Shown in pieces: positions 5,630 through 5,833 of a DNA stretch of 5,833 nucleotides. Source of the stretch: Bacteroidales bacterium UBA2716 (GTDB lineage Bacteria > Bacteroidota > Bacteroidia > Bacteroidales > UBA932); assembly GCA_002354005.1 (NCBI GenBank), contig DEKS01000145.1, positions 1 through 5,833 of the forward strand, given 5' to 3'. The position numbers and the translations under genes are program-made. The notes beneath the pieces were generated by a model. It searched no databases, was not told where the DNA came from, and was given only the letters and a program-made list of their open reading frames with translations. Every line of letters starts with the position of its first letter. The stretch's first letter is position 1.

Positions 5630-5833
5630 TTACTTGTGCTTAGGTTTTCGTGCTGCAATATTAGGACTTTGTTTTGAACTCTGCAAGGGCTTTTGTGTTT
5701 TTTTCGAAGAATTTTTGAAGAAAAACGATTTTTGCCGCTGTTTTTTCTCCGGATCGCGCTCCGTAAACACCGGCGTCATGTCGCGCGGATCCAGTCCCGT
5801 ATAGAACATCACGGACGAAGTGGTCATGGGGGT
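5630..5833 (-). CDS. ygiQ: YgiQ-family radical SAM protein, C-terminal fragment (5' end outside window)
   Basis: The frame is open from the window edge (5833) to TAA at 5632-5630, giving the last 67 residues. The segment TPMTTSSVMFYTGLDPRDM (fragment residues 1-19), followed by TPVF and a charged ERDPEKKQRQK stretch, resembles the C-terminal end of YgiQ-type radical SAM proteins, where an xMxYTGxDP motif closes the conserved domain. The radical SAM core with its CxxxCxxC cluster would be upstream, outside the window, so the assignment rests on this tail alone. The last 35 or so residues are Lys/Gln/Ser-rich and low complexity (many K, ending ARKPKHK), and the DNA there is visibly more AT-rich than its surroundings. 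An ATG at 5827 in this frame is internal. It is the first visible gene of the run leading to the acidic protein and the ClC gene. Confidence 0.75.
   Translation of the reverse strand, partial: TPMTTSSVMFYTGLDPRDMTPVFTERDPEKKQRQKSFFFKNSSKKTQKPLQSSKQSPNIAARKPKHK

Noticed and set aside
5696..5704. A7 run followed by C in ygiQ as a programmed -1 frameshift site
   Set aside because: The reading phase (AAA AAA ACA) does not fit the X XXY YYZ arrangement, and the zero frame already ends in a plausible family-like tail.
1..5833. Defence, phage, mobile or CRISPR system
   Set aside because: All genes belong to ordinary chromosomal families or are small neighbours within operons. No transposase, integrase, repeat array, terminal repeats or abrupt composition island was found.

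Overview
The window looks like chromosomal DNA from a moderately GC-rich member of the Bacteroidetes, probably Bacteroidales. Three things suggest this: the protein flavour (tricorn-like S41 peptidase, Tex, a ClC protein with GHGVT/GAEAP filter variants), start codons preceded by A-rich sequence rather than a Shine-Dalgarno, and two boxes matching the Bacteroidetes -7 consensus TAnnTTTG in the only real intergenic gap. No genus can be fixed from what is here. Coding density is very high. The only gap above about 6 bp is 3203-3256, apart from window edges. I see no tRNA, rRNA, CRISPR array, insertion sequence, phage gene or long repeat.

Layout. (1) 1-1074, + strand: the 3' end of a tricorn-type S41 peptidase gene, followed with no spacer by a GT2 glycosyltransferase of the dolichyl/polyprenyl-phosphate mannose synthase type. 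(2) 1055-3202, - strand: tex, a complete nucleic-acid-binding transcription accessory protein, overlapping the glycosyltransferase tail to tail by 20 bp. (3) 3203-3256: a compact divergent promoter region in which the proposed core promoters of tex and the next gene occupy the same DNA. (4) 3257-3493, + strand: a 78-residue membrane protein that I do not recognise. (5) 3471-5833, - strand: a tight run read as ygiQ (3' end only), then a small acidic hypothetical protein, then a ClC-family anion transporter with two CBS domains. The ClC gene overlaps the small membrane gene tail to tail by 23 bp.

The genes are mostly housekeeping or conserved families and do not obviously form one pathway. The organisation is the interesting part: two convergent gene pairs overlap at their 3' ends, and terminator-like hairpins lie inside the opposing coding sequences. 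One divergent pair appears to share a single promoter footprint, and a GC-rich hairpin with a T-run sits at the start of the ClC gene. At protein level, the ClC protein lacks the internal proton glutamate of Cl-/H+ antiporters. Two small uncharacterised proteins (78 and 122 residues) flank it. I found no convincing novel defence or mobile system.
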